From Acidimicrobiales bacterium (lineage in GTDB: Bacteria; Actinomycetota; Acidimicrobiia; Acidimicrobiales; Aldehydirespiratoraceae): a stretch of 64,000 bases of DNA. Shown here one piece after another: positions 60,770-64,000 of the stretch (position 1 is its first letter; each line of letters starts with the position of its first letter). A program made the position numbers and the translations under genes. The stretch lies in the NCBI GenBank assembly GCA_033344915.1, contig JAWPML010000001.1, forward strand, positions 2,228,369 to 2,292,368, read 5' to 3'. The notes below the pieces were generated by a model. The model worked only from the letters and a program-made list of their open reading frames with translations, was not told the origin of the DNA and did not search any database.

Positions 60770-61347
60770 TAGTCGTCCTGGTCGAACACCAGGTCGTCGG
60801 GCATCGGCGGCTCGGGCTCACCGCTCATCTCGCGTTCTTCGACCGCACCCTGGAGTCGGGCGCGGCCCGAGGCCACGGTACGCAGGGTGCGTTCGAGCAC
60901 GACCTCCATGCCGCCCAGCTTCTGGTCACACCAGTCCTCGGTCTCGAGACGGAGGTTCTTGGCCCGCTCCTCGGCGTCGGACACGACCCGGCGGGCCCGC
61001 TCCTCGGCCGACTTCACCAGCTCCGTGCGCTGCACCATCTGCTCGGCTCGGGTGCGAGCCCGGGCGATCAGCTCGTCGCCCTCGCGTTGCACGCGGGCGA
61101 GGAAGTCGTCGCGTTCCTTGAGCAGCCACCGGGCCGACCGCAGCTCTTCGGGCAGCGCCTGCGCGGCCGCGGTCAGCACGGCGAGGACCTCGTCCTTGTT
61201 GATCATGGAGGAGGCCGACAACGGCATGGGCCGCGCCTCCTCCACGAGCTCGATCGCCTGCCGCAGAAGCGATTCGGTCTCGGGCGCGCGATAACTCGGC
61301 GCGACGGCATCGGCCGACGCCTCCTGCTGCTCCGACTCGTCGCTCAC
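60769..61347 (-). CDS. DivIVA-like coiled-coil protein (SepIVA-type)
   Basis: This 192-residue protein has a short globular start (SLLRQAIELVEEARPMPLSA) followed by a long charged coiled coil (residues about 60-165), with no membrane segment. Its position between coaD and DUF177 is the same as that of mycobacterial Rv2927c/SepIVA, a septum-associated DivIVA-domain protein needed for division. Sequence alone shows only the coiled coil and the N-terminal hydrophobic pattern. The GTG start overlaps the coaD stop by 4 bases. Confidence 0.78.
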   Translation of the reverse strand: MSDESEQQEASADAVAPSYRAPETESLLRQAIELVEEARPMPLSASSMINKDEVLAVLTAAAQALPEELRSARWLLKERDDFLARVQREGDELIARARTRAEQMVQRTELVKSAEERARRVVSDAEERAKNLRLETEDWCDQKLGGMEVVLERTLRTVASGRARLQGAVEEREMSGEPEPPMPDDLVFDQDD

Positions 61348-61817
61348 CCGTACTGCTCCTTCAACTTGCGGGCCACGGACTCCGGCACCATGCCCGAGAT
61401 GTCGCCGCCCCAGCGGGCGAAGTCACGGATGAACTTGGACGCGAGGAACGAACTGCGCGAGGCCGACGGGATGAACAGGGTGTGGATCCCGGACGCGGCG
61501 TTGTTCATCTGGGCCATCTGGAGTTCGTTCTCGAAGTCGCTGACCGCGCGCAGGCCCTTCACGATGAAGTCGGCCTCCAGTTCGCGGGCCAGATCGACGA
61601 CGAGGCCGGAGAACATCTTCACCGACACGTTGTCCATGTGGGCGACGGACTCGTTCAGCATCTCCTCACGGTCGTCGAGCTGGAACACGCCGTCCTTGGT
61701 CGTGTTCACCATGGCGGCCACGACGACCTCGTCGAACAGCGACGCCGCTGTCTCGATGATCTCGATGTGCCCGTTGTGCACAGGATCGAACGAGCCGGGA
61801 TAGAGGACGCGCGTCAC
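61344..61817 (-). CDS. coaD: Phosphopantetheine adenylyltransferase
   Basis: This 157-residue nucleotidyltransferase catalyses the fourth step of coenzyme A synthesis. The phosphate-binding motif is YPGSFDPVHNGHIEI (HxGH), FIVKGLRAVSDFENELQMA is the substrate loop and SSFLASKFIRDFARWGG carries the second nucleotide contact. Length is typical. rsmD lies 17 bases upstream and the SepIVA-like gene overlaps its stop. Confidence 0.95.
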   Translation of the reverse strand: MTRVLYPGSFDPVHNGHIEIIETAASLFDEVVVAAMVNTTKDGVFQLDDREEMLNESVAHMDNVSVKMFSGLVVDLARELEADFIVKGLRAVSDFENELQMAQMNNAASGIHTLFIPSASRSSFLASKFIRDFARWGGDISGMVPESVARKLKEQYG

Positions 61818-61834
61818 GGTGTTGAGAACTCCAC

Positions 61835-62371
61835 TCAGTCGGAGACCGACGCAGGTGGGGCATCGGCAAGGGTCACCACGGTAGTCCCGTACTCACGCAC
61901 TCGGTGCGGAACCCACCCGGCCGGCAGCTCGATCGCCCGGTCGGACTCGATCACGACGACAGCGTCGCGGACGGTACCGAGCAACGCGGGCCACTCGTCG
62001 AACGCATACGGCGGATCGAGCAACACCAGGTCCACGTCGTCGACCAGGCGAGCGACCGCGGCGACGCCGTCGCCCGAGATCACGGTTGCGTCGGCCTCGA
62101 AGCCGAGGGTCTCGAGGTTCTCGCTCAGTGCGGCGAGGGCCCGCCGGTCGTTCTCCACGAACGTGCAGTGCGCGGCTCCCCGGCTCAACGCCTCGATCCC
62201 CAACGCCCCCGATCCCGCGAAGGCGTCGAGCACCCGCACGTCGTCGAGCGCCCCGAGGGAGTACAGCGAGTTGAACACCGCCTCGCGGACACGATCGGCC
62301 GTCGGGCGCGTGTGATCGCCGTCGGGCACCACGAGGCGACGGCCCCGCGCCGAGCCGGAGACGACACGCAT
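61835..62371 (-). CDS. rsmD: 16S rRNA (guanine-966-N2)-methyltransferase
   Basis: This 178-residue SAM-dependent enzyme has the family start MRVVSGSARGRRL, the SAM loop VLDAFAGSGALGIEALSRG and the catalytic DPPY motif (LVLLDPPYAFDEW). It modifies the small subunit during assembly. The rsmD-coaD pair is conserved in bacteria. It is divergent from the small zinc-ribbon gene, with 49 bases between starts. Confidence 0.94.
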   Translation of the reverse strand: MRVVSGSARGRRLVVPDGDHTRPTADRVREAVFNSLYSLGALDDVRVLDAFAGSGALGIEALSRGAAHCTFVENDRRALAALSENLETLGFEADATVISGDGVAAVARLVDDVDLVLLDPPYAFDEWPALLGTVRDAVVVIESDRAIELPAGWVPHRVREYGTTVVTLADAPPASVSD

Positions 62372-62420
62372 CGGGCCAGTGTGGCCGGAATCCGGCCCGG
62401 TGGCGCGTTACGGTCGCCCC

Positions 62421-62588
62421 ATGCCGCTGCCGGAGACCATCACGTGCGTCGACTGCGGCGGCGAGTGCGGCCGGATCACCTACGAACCCGACGAGGGATT
62501 CGAGCCGGGTGACATCGTCGCCTACCGGTGCCGTGATTGTCTCGACCGCTGGGACATCGAGATCACCGCCGACGACCTCGACATCTGA
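62421..62588 (+). CDS. Small zinc-ribbon protein, function unknown
   Basis: This 55-residue protein has CVDCGGECG and YRCRDCLDRWD, two CxxC knuckles that should bind one zinc. The remainder is acidic. ATG 62421 gives the compact protein MPLPETITC; an upstream start would add 14 residues overlapping the rsmD promoter region. I do not recognise a family. The methyltransferase gene follows after 32 bases on the same strand. Confidence 0.65.
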   Translation: MPLPETITCVDCGGECGRITYEPDEGFEPGDIVAYRCRDCLDRWDIEITADDLDI

Positions 62589-62620
62589 CACCTCGCGCGT
62601 CCACTGGTACTACTGGAGCG

Positions 62621-63403
62621 ATGTCCAGCGAGATCGAGATCAACGGCCACCGGTTCACGCTGGACACGCACCAGGGGCGACGGGGCAGCGGCGAGGTCAT
62701 CACGCTCAAGAAGCCGATGTGGATGCTCGAGCGCTACCGGGAGCTCGCCACGGAGTTCACCGCGCCCAACATGGTCGAAGTCGGACTGTGGGACGGCGGC
62801 TCGACGGCGTTCCTCGCCGCAACCTTCCAACCGCTCACTCTGGTCGGTGTCGAACTCGACACGCGACCGCTCGAAGCGCTCGACCGCTTCCTGACCGACT
62901 CGCCGCTTCGGCCGCACGTGCACGCCTACACCGGCGTCGACCAGGCCGACACCCGGCGGCTGACCGAGCTGGTCGACGCCCATGTCGACGGCGAACTCGA
63001 CGTGGTGATCGACGACGCCTCCCACCTGCTCGAGCCGACCACCGCGACGTTCGACTGCCTGTTCCCCCGCCTCCGGGCGGGTGGTGTGTTCGTGATCGAG
63101 GACTGGTCGCACGACCACCAGATGGCCTACGGCATCCGCCGGGCGATCGCCCGCGGCGACCTCGACGCCGACCAGGTTGTCACCGGTGACGGCCAGATCC
63201 CCGACTCGCCGCAGAGCCGCATCGTTCTCGACTGCGTGCTCGCGACCGCGAACAACGACGGCGTCATCGCCGACGTGCGGGTGCGCCAGGGCCTGGCCGA
63301 GATCCGCCGCGGGGACGCACCGGTGCCCGCCGACTTCTCGATCCGCGAACACATCGGGGAGATGGGCCGACTCGTCTCCCCGCGGCCGGCCAACCCGGAC
63401 TAG
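62621..63403 (+). CDS. Class I SAM-dependent methyltransferase
   Basis: This 260-residue protein has the SAM-binding strand MVEVGLWDGGSTAFLAA, an acidic post-I residue (LVGVELD) and DVVIDDASHLLEPTT, as in the cephalosporin-hydroxylase/rhamnosyl O-methyltransferase-like group often acting on sugars or antibiotics. ATG 62621 is preceded by GGAG at a short distance. Its stop overlaps the convergent recG stop by 3 bases. The acceptor is unknown. Confidence 0.8.
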   Translation: MSSEIEINGHRFTLDTHQGRRGSGEVITLKKPMWMLERYRELATEFTAPNMVEVGLWDGGSTAFLAATFQPLTLVGVELDTRPLEALDRFLTDSPLRPHVHAYTGVDQADTRRLTELVDAHVDGELDVVIDDASHLLEPTTATFDCLFPRLRAGGVFVIEDWSHDHQMAYGIRRAIARGDLDADQVVTGDGQIPDSPQSRIVLDCVLATANNDGVIADVRVRQGLAEIRRGDAPVPADFSIREHIGEMGRLVSPRPANPD

Positions 63404-64000
63404 CCCTTCATCAGGAACTCGGCCTCGTCGTCACCGAGCAGCAGGGCGATCTCGTCGGCCAGGGCGGGGTGCGCCTCGAGCTCGGGGTCGCCGTCGATGA
63501 TCTCGACCGCGACCTCCCGTGCCGTCGCGACCCACTCCTTGTCCCGCCGCAGCGACGCGAGGCGCAGGTCGTTGCGGCCCTTCTGGCGCTCACCCATGAT
63601 CGTGCCCTCGCCCCGCAGTTCGAGATCCACCTCGGCCAGCTCGAAGCCGTCGGTACTGTCCACCAGGGCCTGGATGCGCGACTCGCCGTCCGTCGTCGTC
63701 GGTTCGCCCACCAGGAAACACCGGCTCGCGTGCTCGCCGCGCCCCACGCGGCCGCGCAGCTGGTGGAGCTGGGCGATGCCGAACCGGTCGGCGTCCAGCA
63801 CGACCATCACGGTGGCATTCGGCACGTCCACCCCGACTTCGATGACCGTCGTCGCCACGAGGACCTGCACATCGCCGGCCCGGAAGCGTTCCATCACCGA
63901 CTGCTTGTCGTCGCTCGGCATCTGGCCGTGGAGGAGGGCGAGGGACAGTCCGTGGAGGTGCCCGCCCTCGAGTTCCTCGAACGTCTCCGTGGCGGAACGG
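63400..64000 (-). CDS. recG: ATP-dependent DNA helicase RecG (C-terminal part; 5' end beyond window)
   Basis: About 200 residues from the C-terminal helicase half are seen. Motifs include TTVIEVGVDVPNATVMVV, the motif VI region QLHQLRGRVGRGEHASRC, and DLELRGEGTIMGERQKGR, which is characteristic of RecG. RecG remodels stalled replication forks and branched DNA. The gene continues past base 64000. The recG-rsmD-coaD neighbourhood is conserved; here the zinc-ribbon and methyltransferase genes lie between recG and rsmD. Confidence 0.95.
   Translation of the reverse strand, partial: RSATETFEELEGGHLHGLSLALLHGQMPSDDKQSVMERFRAGDVQVLVATTVIEVGVDVPNATVMVVLDADRFGIAQLHQLRGRVGRGEHASRCFLVGEPTTTDGESRIQALVDSTDGFELAEVDLELRGEGTIMGERQKGRNDLRLASLRRDKEWVATAREVAVEIIDGDPELEAHPALADEIALLLGDDEAEFLMKG

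Noticed and set aside
1-64000. tRNA, rRNA or known riboswitch genes
   Set aside because: No cloverleaf with a GTTCRA-type T-loop, no rRNA signature and no riboswitch core could be supported by reading the gaps, all of which are under 220 bases.

Overview
The window is GC-rich, densely coded chromosome from an actinobacterium. The gene content and order fit the Acidimicrobiia (Ilumatobacter-like) best; that is inference, because no rRNA or tag gene is present. Two core blocks keep the gene order of other Actinobacteria (compare rpsO-pnp-pepR-dapB-dapA-rnj-ftsK-pgsA-cinA and recG-rsmD-coaD-sepIVA-DUF177-rnc-fpg-smc of Mycobacterium). No rRNA, tRNA, CRISPR array, insertion sequence or prophage was recognised. 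No stretch over 300 bases lacks a gene.

Region 1 (1-30365, nearly all minus strand) holds the first core block: a methyltransferase cut by the window edge, cinA, pgsA, rimO, an LAxTG-type surface protein, a Ca2+/cation antiporter, ftsK, ribonuclease J, dapA, a SURF1 protein, dapB, an M16 peptidase, pnp and rpsO. Three accessory insertions interrupt it. One is a DUF222/HNH endonuclease, a small-molecule kinase, a LuxR-type ATPase and two lipoproteins, one with a von Willebrand type D-like domain (7977-16407). The second is a divergent aromatic-ring catabolic cluster (21147-25462: hydroxylase and extradiol dioxygenase against FAH hydrolase and enolase-superfamily enzyme). The third is a sulfotransferase between pnp and the peptidase.

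Region 2 (30507-50453) is accessory: a DUF4333 lipoprotein, a YhhN membrane protein, a ferredoxin/ferredoxin reductase pair, an SDR, and a methylamine/betaine-type demethylation set (MttB-family protein, two dimethylglycine-dehydrogenase-like flavoproteins and an IclR regulator with a palindromic operator). Between the two flavoproteins lies the most notable system, 39219-45840. It is a tightly coupled minus-strand operon of a zinc-ribbon/methyltransferase/AMP-ligase fusion, an AMP-ligase/carrier-protein fusion, an SGNH-fold membrane protein, an MBOAT acyltransferase and an unlisted 47-residue membrane microprotein ending in a Tyr-containing hexapeptide. This reproduces the parts list of the Dlt (D-alanylation) pathway: DltA and DltC fused, DltD, DltB and DltX. 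It probably activates an unknown acyl group and moves it across the membrane onto a cell-envelope polymer.

Region 3 (50458-64000) is the second core block: smc, a degenerate Fpg/Nei-family protein, rnc (apparently with a CTG start), acpP, plsX, rpmF, DUF177, a SepIVA-like coiled-coil protein, coaD, rsmD and the 3' part of recG. An ECF sigma/anti-sigma pair with a divergent membrane protein, cupredoxin and lipoprotein has been inserted between rpmF and DUF177. A zinc-ribbon protein and a methyltransferase sit between rsmD and recG.

Many adjacent genes overlap by 4 bases (ATGA or GTGA), so translational coupling is common. Several intergenic gaps hold structured inverted repeats: a long pnp leader hairpin, a terminator after rpsO, a 14-bp repeat between convergent genes and a 23-bp repeat upstream of smc.
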